Positions 21,208 to 31,334 of a DNA stretch of 64,000 bases are shown here, in pieces. Positions within the stretch are counted from its first letter, which is position 1, and each line of letters opens with the position of its first letter. A model generated the notes under the pieces. It was not told the origin of the DNA. It saw only the letters and a program-made list of their open reading frames with translations, and did no database searches. The position numbers and the translations under genes were made by a program. Source of the stretch: Pelagophyceae sp. CCMP2097 (taxonomy: Eukaryota > Sar > Pelagophyceae); the NCBI GenBank assembly GCA_026770575.1, contig MU657282.1, forward strand, positions 1-64,000. Reading direction: 5' to 3'.

Positions 21208-22435
21208 ATGATGTCGCCGCGCCTCGCCTTGATGGCGCTCTGCTGCCTGCGCGTTTCGGCGTTGCAGCCCCCCCGTTCGCATCAACGCGTCTGCGGCGCG
21301 GCGCAGCGGGCCGCGCCGCTTCGGTCGGCGCCGCCGGGCGAAGAGACGGCGCCGCTGGGCGAAGAGGCGGCGCCGGCAGGCGAATGGGCGGCGCGTGATG
21401 CGCCGGCGCCGCCGATCGAAGCGGCGCGCGACGTTTCCCGCGAGATTGAGGCTTTGAAGACGCGCATCTTCTCGGCGTGCGCATCGTGCGACCGCGGCTT
21501 CGGCGCGTCCGCAAACGACCGCCAGAACATCGAAGACCTCCTCGAGGACATTGGCGCCATATGCCCGACGGACGAACCGACGCGCGGCCTCGCCGGCGGC
21601 GACGGCACCGCGCTGGCGAGCGAATCGGCGCCTTTGCGCAAGCTCTGGAGGTGGGGCCGTCTTCTTCTGTGATGCCTCGCTCACTCGTGCGGCCCGGCCG
21701 TGCGACGTCGTGCGCAGGCTGGTCTACACGTCGGCGTCGGACGTGTCCACGCTGGCCGCGAACCCGTTCGTCGCTGTCGGAGCCATCTACCAGGACGCGC
21801 GCGAGCTGCCCGCGGCCGCGCCCTGGCGGACAACCATCGGGGCAGGCCCCATCGAGGCCCTAGAGATGGCCCCATCAAGGCCCGAGATGGCCCCCATAAA
21901 GGCCCTCGACGGCCCCCATAAAGGCCCTCGAAGGTCCCCGTCGAATGCCCCCGCGACGGTCCCTCGTTACACCGCGCCTCGCAGGCCGGTCATCGTCAAC
22001 GTCATCGAGAACATTCCTCGCGCGTTGACGGCGCTGACGCCCGACGCGCAAAAGCGCTTCGCGACGTCGACGCTGCTCAAGGTCAAGACGGTGGCGCGCA
22101 AGCGCTCCGCCACGCGCGTCGGCCTTGACTTTGCGGTCCGTTCTCTGTCTTTTTGGAGCGAGGCGCACGCCTCCCTCTAGGCCGTGCAAGTCGTGCAGCG
22201 CAACGTCCTCGGCAACGCTGCACCGGCGTGGCTGCCGCGGCCCGAAGTCAACCTGCCGCAGCTGGGTTTGGGCCTGCAGAGGCGCCTCTTTGGCGTTTCT
22301 GAAGACGAGGACCCGCGCGACGCCTCGCCGGCGTACTTTGATGTCGTGTTTATCGACGAAAACTTCCTCATCATCAAACAGGCCAGCCCGGGCGGCTACT
22401 TTGCGGCCGTCGCCGTCGACGACGACATCGACTAA
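21208..22435 (+). CDS. plastid lipid-associated protein (fibrillin/PAP)
   Basis: Exons 21208-21650, 21718-22135 and 22181-22435 give 371 residues in frame; the last intron is only 45 nt. A hydrophobic signal (LALMALCCLRVSALQ) ending at SALQPP followed by a basic Pro-rich stretch looks like a bipartite plastid leader. PAP features are DRQNIEDLLEDI, LVYTSASDVSTL across the first junction, NVIENIPRALTALTPDAQ, TVARKRSATRVGLDF, and a C-terminal VVFIDENFLIIKQ. Fibrillins bind lipids or quinones in plastoglobules and thylakoids. Codons for about 40 residues of low complexity (21839-21960: repeated ATGGCCCC and AAAGGCCCTCGA) interrupt the domain and are probably an unrecognised intron. Confidence 0.85.
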
Positions 22436-22482
22436 CGGAGAAAGTCGACGCCGTCCCAACGGACATACCTCGACGAGGCCGG

Positions 22483-22532
22483 GGTTGCTTGCTTAAAATC
22501 CACCCTGGGTGGGGCTGGCCCAAAAGGGTATG
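22483..22532 (+). repeat. dispersed repeat C, copy 1
   Basis: TTGCTTGCTTAAAATCCACC followed by CTGGGTGGGGCTGGCCCAAA and AGGGTATG. Two related copies lie at 46274-46321 and 46392-46424. The rest of 22436-22973 is intergenic with no recognised gene. Confidence 0.75.
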
Positions 22533-22973
22533 ACCGTAAAACCCGAGTCAGGCGTGAGGGTTGATTATTTATATCCCGGGAAAGACTGTCGCAGAGCGGA
22601 CAGTAGACCGGGCTGGCCGCCGGCCCTAAGCAGGAGCGACGATCGGGGTCGTCCGCCTCACTGAATGGAACCCCGGTCGGTTTTAGACAGCACCGATGTC
22701 TGCCGGTTGGTATATTCTTCCGGCGGCTCATTTCGAGGGCAGGCGGGCCTTGTTCTCGCACGCCGAGGCGTTTGATCGCTGGCTAGGCATACCAGCATAA
22801 CGAGTCAAAGGTTGGCTTCCAGGGGTTCGACGACGGCGGTTCCTTGCGATATTTGTTCCGACGTTCCGACCTCTCTTCCGCACACGTTCAAACCTATTCC
22901 AGAATGTTCTGAGAATTTTCCAAACTCAGCCTCGAGACAAGCAAGATTCTTCTCGTACTACTATTGTAGAAGC

Positions 22974-23747
22974 ATGATGTTCCTCCGCACATCGGCCCTC
23001 CTGTTCGCCGGCGCCGCCGCGCTGCAGCCGCTCAGGGCGCCGCCTACCACGGCGCGGCGTCGGCCCGGCTACGAAACCCCGCAAGCATCGCAGAATTCGC
23101 CAGAAGATGGGCCCCCGCACTTCTCCTGGGCCACCGCCGCCGCCAAGGCCACCGCCAAGGCCGCCGCCGCGACGGCCTTTGCCGCCCTGCTCGCCGTACC
23201 GGTGCGCACCGCCTCTCCGCACCCGACGGGCGACCCCTCGACGTGCGCGTCATTAGGGCGCGGCCGACGCGGCGCGCGCGGGCAGCACGGGCGGACGCGC
23301 CGGCGGCGGTGGCTTCCGGTCGTCGCCGTCGAGGTCCTCCGGCTCGAGAAGTAAGTTTGCTCCCCAGCATCGTGCTCCCCGATCCTCATGCGACCGTCCG
23401 TCTCGCCAGCATCGACACTAGGTGCCGCGCCGAGATCCGGCTCGCGGTCGTACTCGGCGCCGCCGCGCGCGTCCACGCGCGCGTACTCTTCTCCGTCGCG
23501 CGCAGTCGCCGTCCCCGTGCCCGTGCCCATCTACGGCGGCGGCTACGGCGGCGGTTACGGCGGCGGCTACGGCTTCCGCCCGTTCGGCTTCTCGCCGTTC
23601 AGCCCGATATACGGCGGCGGCTACGGGTCGCAATACAGCCAGGGCGCGTATGTGGTACAAGGAGGCGGCGTGTCCGCGTTCGACGCAGTCGTCCCGGTCT
23701 TCTTCTCGTTGGCACTCCTCTACATTCTCTTCACCATCCTCTTCTAG
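22974..23747 (+). CDS. plastid-targeted membrane protein, DUF1517-like N-terminus
   Basis: Exons 22974-23195, 23257-23350 and 23422-23747 join in frame to 213 residues. The leader MMFLRTSALLFAGAAALQ looks like a signal peptide plus plastid transit. An Ala-rich hydrophobic segment (AAAKATAKAAAATAFAALLA) leads into Gly/Ser/Arg-rich sequence with Ser-Ala-Pro motifs, then GGGYGGGYGGGYGF repeats. A C-terminal membrane helix ends the protein (VVPVFFSLALLYILFTILF). The order Ser/Gly-rich, Tyr/Gly/Pro-rich, membrane helix resembles the first part of DUF1517 plastid proteins. Their C-terminal soluble domain is missing here. Confidence 0.6.
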
Positions 23748-23915
23748 CTGCGCGCCCGAGCGCGCAACTCTCACTTAATTGTTGTTGTACATTGACTTTT
23801 GCCCCCGGAGCGCCCTGCTCGTCCGCGGCACGCGTCGTGTAAATCCTACCCCCCGAGCGTCTCCCGGGGCGCCGCGCCTCGTCGTCTGCGATTGCCGGCG
23901 TCGGTGGAAGTTAGA

Positions 23916-26790
23916 TTAGTTCTTGTCTGAAACGATGGTCCAGAGTGCCTCCTGCGAGAGCGTGACGTTGCCGACGGTCTTTTGCCGGGCCTTGCCGCGC
24001 TTTTGCGACTCGAGCTTTTTCATTTTACGGGTCACGTCGCCGCCGCCGACCGTCTTGCCAGACTTGGTCGTCAAAACGTCCTTGCCTAATTTTCCTCTTG
24101 TTCTTGTCCTTAGTTATTTCAAGTTATTTCGCATTCTGACAACCCTTATACTTCTCGTGGGCCTGCGGGGCGTCGCATCAAGACGAGGCGACAAACACCC
24201 CAGCCCGTTTGGTCGTTGCCCAAGGATCCTTCCGAGAGGGTCTTTCGAACTTGCAGAAAAGGGACCACAGAGGGCCCGTCCGTCTCGGCCCCGGTCCGTC
24301 TCGGCCCGGTCTGACAACGGGAGGCCCCAGTATCGAGTCCGATATGGACCCGATATGGACCCGATAGGCACGTCGAGTACCCGATCTCCTCGGTCTCCGC
24401 CCCCAGCCTCCACGACTCTTTGGTCTCCGGGGGTGGTCTCGAAGGCCACGTTGTCCGTCTCTTTGCGCGCGCGGGTCTCCTTGCGGAAGGGCGCGATGCG
24501 TTCGCGCGCGACGACCTTAATGCCGATGCGCGCCTGCATGGCGATATCGAAGAAGTCATCGTAAGAATGAACGAACCTGGATCGCAATCTCGAACTGCTG
24601 GCGCGGGCAGTGCTCCTTGAGGCGCAGCGCGGCCACGCGGCCCTTGGACTCGCACCTAGTGGCACTCGTTCCGGAACCACGCTCGAGCACGGCGGCCGCG
24701 GCCAGCATATTTCCCAGCGCGCTCTCGCGTCTCCACCATCACGATACTCGTCTTAAACGACGCCGCTCCTTGCTTCTCGCGCGTAGTGACGAAGCTCAGG
24801 GCATCGATGACGACGCCGTTGACGGCGAGGTCGACCTTGCAGAGGTCGGCCTTGCGCCAGACTGGGACGTCGGAGACGGCGAGGGAGGCGAAGCCTTGCG
24901 TCGCGTGCGCCAGAGACTCGGAGAGCCCGTCGACGACGTTGGACCAGGGGGCCTCGTACTTTAACCGAGTGCGCCATTCGTCCATCGTGTCCATGCCGAG
25001 CTGCTTGCCCCGCGCCGCCTGCAAAACCTCCATGGCCGCGCCGATGTGTTCCGCGGGCACCAAAACGTCCAGCTCGACAACGGGCTCCAAAACGTCAAAC
25101 TCGTGCGCCTCGCCCGGGTCCGGCCAGTCGTCGAGCGTCGCAAGCTCGATTTTGTCGACGTTCGTCGCGGCTTCCGTGGCGCCTAGGGGCGGCTCGGGCG
25201 GGCGAAAAGGCGCTCTTGTTTTACGCACCGTCGCCGGCGTTGATCTTCTTCGTCGCGAAGCCCGCCTTGCGCTCCAAGCGGTAGGGCACGAGCGGCGCTG
25301 TGAAGAGGACCTCCTCCTCGTACTCGTCGCGGAGACGTTGTCTGAAGACGTCGAGGTGCAGCAGGCCCAAAAAGCCGAGGCGCAGGCCCATGCCCAGAGC
25401 CTGTGTTACCGTCGACGAGGGGGCCCCGGTATCGCTGGGACCGCATCTTTGGGGACCGCATCATCGAGGCACCCAATTCCAGACCCGGGCCTCTCGGAGG
25501 TCGAAGTGCCCTCTTCCGGGTCTCTCGGAGGGGTTCGTGCGGGGCGCTGGTCCGCGCGGCTCTGGGCGGCTCGCGCCGCACGGTCACCGACGGGTCGTTG
25601 AGCGCCAGCCTCTCCACGGCCTTGAGCATGTCGTCGAAGCTGCAGCCGTCGGGCGGGAAGATGCTCGCGAACAGCGCCGGCTGCGACGGCCGGAAGCCGA
25701 TCTCCAGCGGTTCCTACGAGCGGCGTCATCATCGACCCTGGCTTCGCGCCAACGGAGGCAAGACGCACCGTCGTGTCGAGGAATGTCATGTCGCAGATGG
25801 TGTCGCCGACGACGGCGTGCCGGACCTCTCGCAGCCTGAGAAAAGTCTGCGGTGACGCAAAAAGGCGGCTTGAAAAACGAAGAAAACGTACCCGCAGATC
25901 ATGTAGCCGACGCATCCGGCTGTCAACGCCTTTGTCCGGATGGGCGCGGGCCCGAGGAGGCCGAGCTCCTGGACGCCCATCGATCCGACTTCCTTACTTC
26001 CCATCATGGTGATGCGCTGCTGTTCCCGAATCTCGCCTTCGACGACTTGGATGGTCGAGATCACGCCGCGCGTCTTGTCGTACTTGGAGTCCAAGACTCT
26101 GGCGCGCAGCGGGAGGAGGCGGATGGCGTCGCCGTCTGCGACCTTGAGTCGGCGAGCGGCGGCGAAGTTGTTCACGATCAATGGTAAAACCTGCCCCACG
26201 CCTTTCCCAGTCTTCGCCGAGATCTGCAGCACCGCCTCGGGGTCCTCCACCAGACCAAAGCCGGCGATGGCCAGAGCGACGTCGTCGGGCTCGGCGTGGG
26301 GTAAGTCGATCTTGGAGCACGCGGCCGCCAATAAAACGTTATGCTTCTGCGCCGCTTCCGCGACGGCCAAAGTCTGCGCCTCAACGCCCTGGGACGAGTC
26401 CACCAGCAGTAAAGCGCCGTCGCAGGCCGTTAGGGACCGGCGGACCTCGTGCGCAAAGTCCGCGTGACCGGGCGTATCGATCAAGTTGATCATCCACCGC
26501 TGGCCGTCGTCGCTCTTGTACAGCATCGTCGCCGTGACGGCCTTTACCGTGATGCCGCGCTGCTTCTCGACTTCAAGAGTGTCTAAAGCGTCTTGAGTCA
26601 CCGTGCGCGGGTCGCCGTCTTTCCCTTGAGTGGGGATGTTGCCGCTGCGCTCCAGCAAGACCTGCGAGAGCGACGACTTGCCGTGGTCGATGTGCGCGAT
26701 GATGGAAAAAGTAATGTAGTTGGTCGCCGGGATGCCTATAGCCGGCGTAACGCGCCGGGAAAGGAGTCCACCCGGTGGGAATCGCTTCAT
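23916..26790 (-). CDS. GUF1: translation elongation factor 4 (GUF1/LepA-type GTPase)
   Basis: Minus-strand exons: 26790-25892, 25835-25769, from 25713, 25400-25229, 25182-24759, 24655-24577, from 24533, and a last exon ending 23916. Introns of 43-103 nt are resolved; two junctions are uncertain. The G domain has [12 protein letters not shown] (G1), QRGIT (G2) and DTPGHADF (G3); G4 reads SKID instead of NKID. Diagnostic EF4 parts are [29 protein letters not shown] and the C-terminal [22 protein letters not shown]4 back-translocates stalled organellar ribosomes; the short N-terminus does not settle mitochondrion versus plastid. It diverges from DDX19 with 197 bases between starts. Confidence 0.9.
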
Positions 26791-26987
26791 AGGCCCGCCC
26801 CGCGCTTGAAACTTCGGGGGCGCCTCGGCTCACGCGAGAGCTCCTCGAGCGACGCGACGGCGTCGAGCGACGACGCGTAGCCTCGTCGGCCGCGGCCATG
26901 ACTCGAAGCGCGCAGCAACCTTCGCCAAAACATCCCGCTCGCCGAGTTCCTGCGGATCGGTGTGAGCGGCGGCGACGTTGGGGGACG
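26791..26987. promoter_or_regulatory. bidirectional promoter region GUF1/DDX19
   Basis: Only 197 bases separate the two divergent start codons, so the promoters must overlap. This is inferred from spacing; no core element is recognised. An ATG at 26898 in frame with DDX19 would shrink it further. Confidence 0.5.
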
Positions 26988-29098
26988 ATGGCGGCGCTGG
27001 CTTTGAAGGACCTCGCGGCGGCGCCGCCGCCGGACCGCTCCGCGGCGGCGGAGATTGCCGCCGACGGGGACGCCGGCGCCTGGGGTGACGACGACCTCGT
27101 CGCCGCCGCACCCGCGCCGGCCGACGACGTCTCCACGGCGCTCGCCGGCATGGCGGCGGCCAAGGTTGGCGGCGCCACGGAGCTCATGACGACGGCCACG
27201 GGAGAGACGATCCAGATCGAGCGCGCGAGCGGTAGCGACGAGCTCAGAGCCGCGCGCACGTGGGAAGAGCTCGACCTCCACCCCGTGCGAAACCGCGCCC
27301 GGCGACGTTCATAGACGATACGCAGCCCCGAGACGGCCCTGAGAATGTCCCGAGACGGCCGGGGCCGATGCGTTGCTCCCATCTCTCCGGTCTGTGACGG
27401 TCGCCAACCTTTGCAGGCGCTGCTCAAGGGCGTCTACCTCGCGGACCTGGCGCGGCCGTTTAAGATCCAGGAGGCGGCGCTGCCTTTGATCCTCAGCGGC
27501 TTCCGCGCCAAGCCGTTTCGCGAGAACATGCTCGCGCAGGTAAACCAGCGGCGCCCTCTGTCGTGTGGATAGACGGATTCGAGACGGTCCTCGATGGACC
27601 TGAGACGGACCAAGACGGACCAATCCTCTACTGGGGCCTATAGGGTCCTATGGCTCTATGCGGACCCTATCCTTTACGGCCCTACAGGGACTCTAGACGG
27701 GTCCTCGACGGACCCAATACGGACCCTATAGACCCCAGACGGACCGATACGGACCCGAGACGGACCTGAGACGGCCCCTATGCCTTCTACTGGGGCTCTC
27801 GACAATGCTTTCGCTTGACGCTTCGACCCGCAGGCCAAGTCCGGCTCGGGCAAGACGGCGGCTTTCGTGCTGGGCATGCTGCAAAACGTCGACCTCAGCC
27901 TGCGCGAGCCGCAGGCCATTTGCGTCTGCCCGACGCGCGAGCTGACGCAGCAAAACGCGAACGTGACTCGGCAGATTGGCAAGGTGCTCATGGACGAGTG
28001 CGGCCTCGAGGTGCACGTGGCCGTCTCGGAGACTTCTTCCTCGGGCAAGGGCGGCAAGGGCGGCAAGGGCCGGTCCTCTTCTTCTTCGAGGGAGCGCGTG
28101 ACGGCGCACATCGTCGTGGGCACGCCCGGCAAAACTCTGGGCCTGATCAAATCCAAGGGGCTCTCGACACACCGCGTCACCATGCTCGTCCTCGACGAGG
28201 CCGACGAGATGGACGCGCGCGGCCACCGCGACGACACGAGGGCGCTGCGCAAAGCGCTGCCCGAGGACGTGCAAGTTTTATGCTTCTCGGCCACGTACAC
28301 CGACGACGTCGTGCGCGACATCGAGGCCAGCGTCTTCAAGCGCCACGCCTCTTCCAAGGTCTTGATCGCGTCGGCGGCGGACGACGACCGGTCGCAGCTC
28401 ATGGTGTCCGAAATCGCGCACGTCTGGTGCGACGCGGCCGAGCACCCGGCAGGCAAGCTCGGCATCGTCGAGGACATTTTTGACCTGCTCTCAGCGCAGC
28501 AGAGCATCATCTTCGTCAACACGCGCAACGACGTCCACCGCATCGCCTCGCTGCTCCAGGCCAAGAACTTTTCCACTGCCGACCTCACGGGAGGCCGCGG
28601 CACCAACGGCATGGACTCGACCGAGCGCGACCGCGTCATGCAGTCCTTCCGCGACGGCAAGATCAAGGTTCTTATCTCGACGAACCTGATTGCACGCGGC
28701 ATCGACGTGCCCGGAGTCAACATCGTCATCAACTACGACCTCCCCGTCGACTTCGACCAGCAGCGCGGCGCGCCAAAGGCCGACGTCGACACGTACATCC
28801 ACCGCGTCGGCCGCACGGGCCGCGCCGGCGCGCGCGGCGTCGCCATCAATCTGGTCGACCAGGCGGGCTCCAACGGGAGCGACCTCAAGTGCGTTTTTGC
28901 ATCCAAAGTCGAGCAGTGCCCCTTTGGAGAGCCTCTGCCCTCGCGCCGCTTTCCCATCCGCCACGTAGGGTGCTGGCGTCGCTGGAGAGCCACTGCTTCG
29001 GCCCGCAACCGGCGCCGTGGACCATGATCAAAAAGGTCCCCGATGCCTCAGACGTCGAGTCCATCAAAGACATGGCCAAGAAGCACCTCGAGGCATGA
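26988..29098 (+). CDS. DDX19: DEAD-box RNA helicase, DDX19/DBP5 type
   Basis: Exons 26988-27284, 27417-27539, 27834-28888 and 28969-29098 give 534 residues in frame. An N-terminal Ala/Asp-rich segment precedes TWEELDLHPALLKGVYLADL (first junction) and the Q-motif FKIQEAALPLIL. Helicase motifs follow: AKSGSGKTAAF (I), PTREL (Ia), VLDEADEMDA (II), SATYTDD (III), STNLIARGIDVP (V) and HRVGRTGRAG (VI). GINYDLPVD-type spacing and a C-terminal helix ending AKKHLEA fit DBP5, which remodels mRNPs at the nuclear pore for mRNA export. A Gly/Ser/Lys-rich insert lies after motif Ib. Intron 2 (294 nt) is filled with degenerate short repeats. Confidence 0.9.
27545..27800 (+). repeat. intronic degenerate minisatellite in DDX19
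   Basis: Variants of GAGACGGACC, TACGGACCC and GGACCCTATA repeat with many substitutions throughout intron 2. A related array lies in the last intron of GUF1 at 24230-24390 (GATATGGACCCGATATGGAC). Confidence 0.6.
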
Positions 29099-29379
29099 GC
29101 CCATATTCGGCGCGCGCGCGCGGCGCCGGCCTCTGCGAAGGCGGCGTCGTGGCGCCGCCGCGGACGGCCGCCGAGGCCCATAACTCTGCGGCGGCGAGGA
29201 CGGCCACCGGAGAACCAAACAATAACACGACGTGCTTGCCGTCGTGTGGCGCTGCTCGAGCCGCCGCTCGAGGGAGGTCCCCGTTCGGGGCCGCGGATTT
29301 CCGGTTTTCCAAAGGGGTGGGGGCATCCTGGCGCATAGAGGAAGGTCCTAATCCTTTCGTTCTTCAATGATCTTAAAAA
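29099..29379. other. spacer between DDX19 and U2
   Basis: GC-rich with no coding signal. It presumably holds the DDX19 terminator and the U2 promoter. Confidence 0.5.
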
Positions 29380-29565
29380 TTACCTTTCTCGGCCTTTTGG
29401 CTAAGATCAAGTGTAGTATCTGTTCTTATCAGTGTGACAACTGATATACACTCATTGAGTGTAAGTTTAGTCACATGAATTTGTGTGCCCCGGACTCTAC
29501 TGCTGGCTTGCCAGCAGCGTTCAACGGTGACATTGGCCTTGCACTACCGCCAATCGTCGCCAACC
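29380..29565 (+). ncRNA. U2 spliceosomal snRNA
   Basis: The 5' region CTTTCTCGGCCTTTTGGCTA followed by AGATCAAGTGTAGTATCTGT is nearly identical to U2 of other eukaryotes, including the branch-point pairing sequence GTAGTA. An Sm-like site AATTTGTG follows at about 29478. Stem III is CTGCTGG-CTTG-CCAGCAG. Terminal stem-loop IV pairs GGTGACATTGGC with GCCAATCGTCGCC around a loop TTGCACTACCG. Length of about 186 nt is standard. The gene is followed by CAACCCTTTTTTTA. Ends are estimated to within a few bases. Confidence 0.95.
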
Positions 29566-29911
29566 CTTTTTTTATATTGTTTTCTTTTCGTGGGTTATGT
29601 GCATTCCAACTCCTCGGTTACTCAGCCGAATTGCAAGGAACACACCGCAGCCGCCGCGGGCCGCCGCCAAAGAGCCGCTAGATCCGGTCCCGTCGCACAG
29701 GCCGCTTCCACTCGGTTCTTGCCCAAGGTCCGCCGCGGCGAAGGCCCGGGGCGAAAGGCGAAGGCCCGGGGCGCTCGAAAGGCGCTCGCCCGGACGGCGG
29801 GCTTCATCATGCCGTCGCTCTCGAGAGCTCAGCAGGGTTGTATCTCGACGGGGCGGGTAACTCCAGGATATATTGGGTGTATTCGAGTCAGACCGACAAC
29901 AATGAGCTCAA

Positions 29912-30027
29912 CGTGCATCCAGCGCTGTTAACTACAGACGTATTTAACTTTCGCCTTTTACTAAAGTTAACCGATTTAACAGCGCAATCGGAATTATTCA
30001 GTTTTTGTTAGGGCTCAACGCCCTCCC
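29912..30027 (+). ncRNA. U5 spliceosomal snRNA
   Basis: The invariant loop 1 CGCCTTTTACT sits on the stem TTAACTTT/AAAGTTAA. A longer closing stem pairs GCGCTGTTAA with TTAACAGCGC. Downstream is an Sm site AGTTTTTGT and a small terminal hairpin GGGCTCAACGCCC. Arrangement and length (about 116 nt) match U5. U5 aligns the two exons in the spliceosome. It lies 346 bases after U2 on the same strand. The 5' end is estimated. Confidence 0.92.
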
Positions 30028-30292
30028 AATGTTATGACCTCGCATGTATCTTCGGTTATTGGCCCAGTTCGTTGATGGGAAAAGAAGATGAAGAAGAGAG
30101 CAGACAGACCGGGAGGGCCATCCAGTCCCGAAGGACGTTCTCCTGGCCTGTTGTGAGCCCCAGTTACAATGCATGGTGGCAAAGCGGCGGGGCGCCTCCG
30201 CGAGAAGCCTGGAGATCGATCGCCTTCGGTTCAACCTCTGTATGTACTGGTGGATGCTGAGTCACGGAGTCAGAATTTTAAGCTAGGCTTTC

Positions 30293-30468
30293 ATACTTAC
30301 CTGTTCGAGACCCGTTCCCGACCATGTACTGGAATGGTCACCACCGGAGCAGGCCATTGCACTGACTTCGGTCTACGGTGCTGTAATGGTGGTAGCTTGC
30401 GTCTACGGGCGCAACCTTCGGATTAATTTTTGGCTAGGGGGAACCTTGCGCATGCGCAACTCCCCACC
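30293..30468 (+). ncRNA. U1 spliceosomal snRNA
   Basis: The 5' end ATACTTACCTG is the universal sequence that pairs with 5' splice sites. A loop with ATTGCACTGAC corresponds to the U1A-binding loop of stem II. The Sm site is AATTTTTGG, followed by a terminal stem (GGGGA...TCCCC with GCGCATGCGC inside). Stem-loop I is more diverged and the usual U1-70K loop is not obvious. It lies 265 bases after U5 and is followed by CCACCCTTTTTTTC, similar to the U2 downstream sequence. Confidence 0.92.
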
Positions 30469-31334
30469 CTTTTTTTCAACCTCCGGTCGTCATTGGGTTA
30501 TGGTCTTCAAGATCCGGCCCGCCGACGAAGCACGGTACAAGCAAGCCCCCTTGGTGCTCAACCACAATGGAATGTGCACACCCCAGGTCACGAGACCAGG
30601 CAGCGGGGCTCGCTCGCTCAGTTGGGCATTCCACAGGCCCTCCCGGCTCGCTCGCTTCCACTCACTCGATATTGGGGTATTTGGGGGGCATTTGGAGGTA
30701 TGTTCAGAGGTATTTTAGATATCTCAACCGTAGGCTTCGCTCGCTCGCTCCGCGAGCCCCGGGGCGGCTCTTATGACGTCGCTCGGTCGCTCTCGGCGGA
30801 TCTCGCGACCTGGGGTATGCTCATTTCATTGTGGTTGGCCACTTGTGATGATACTGCGCGGGAGTCGCACGACTCGCGGCACGAGCCTAGGCACGCCCAA
30901 GATATACCCGCAACGAAGCTGCTCCTCCTCGCCCGACTCGCCCACGACGCGCTTCGTTTCGACCCTCCTCGCTGCGGCCCAGGACCGCCCCGGCCGGCTC
31001 CGCCGAAGGGCCTCCAGCAGCGGTCGTGGAGATACGGGCCGACTGGAATCCGGGCCTGGAAGCCTGCCGTTGATTCGGGATTCGACGGTCTTCCCTTTGG
31101 GCCAGCCCCCTTGGTGCCCAGTGCCTTGGATCAAGTGGTTATCTCACCCTCGGCTGCCTCTTGGATCAAGTGGTTATCACGCCCTGCTCTTCCACGACAC
31201 GCGTCGCGTAAGCCATCCCCTTGGTGCCCAGTGCCGAAAGTATTAAAAAACACTCCGGTCGCTAAACTTGACCCTTTCTTAAAAAGATTAAACAGACGTC
31301 GTCGATCCACGGCGCCGCGGCGGAGTTGGGGCCG
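30469..31334. other. repeat-bearing spacer after the snRNA cluster
   Basis: Contains repeat B copy 2 (30737-30841) and internal duplications: CCCCTTGGTGCCCAGTGCC near 31110 and 31218, and TTGGATCAAGTGGTTATC near 31127 and 31160. The C/T-bordered direct repeats suggest slippage or an old insertion. No protein signal. Confidence 0.5.
30737..30841 (+). repeat. dispersed repeat B, copy 2
   Basis: Matches 309-405 with shared CGACGTCGCTCGGTCGCT-type and CTGGGGTATGCTCATTTC blocks; about one in six positions differs. Confidence 0.7.

Noticed and set aside
21551..22180. separate gene in the fibrillin middle exon frame
   Set aside because: Its frame is the continuation of the fibrillin domain after a short intron; the apparent upstream start lies in exon 1 in another frame.
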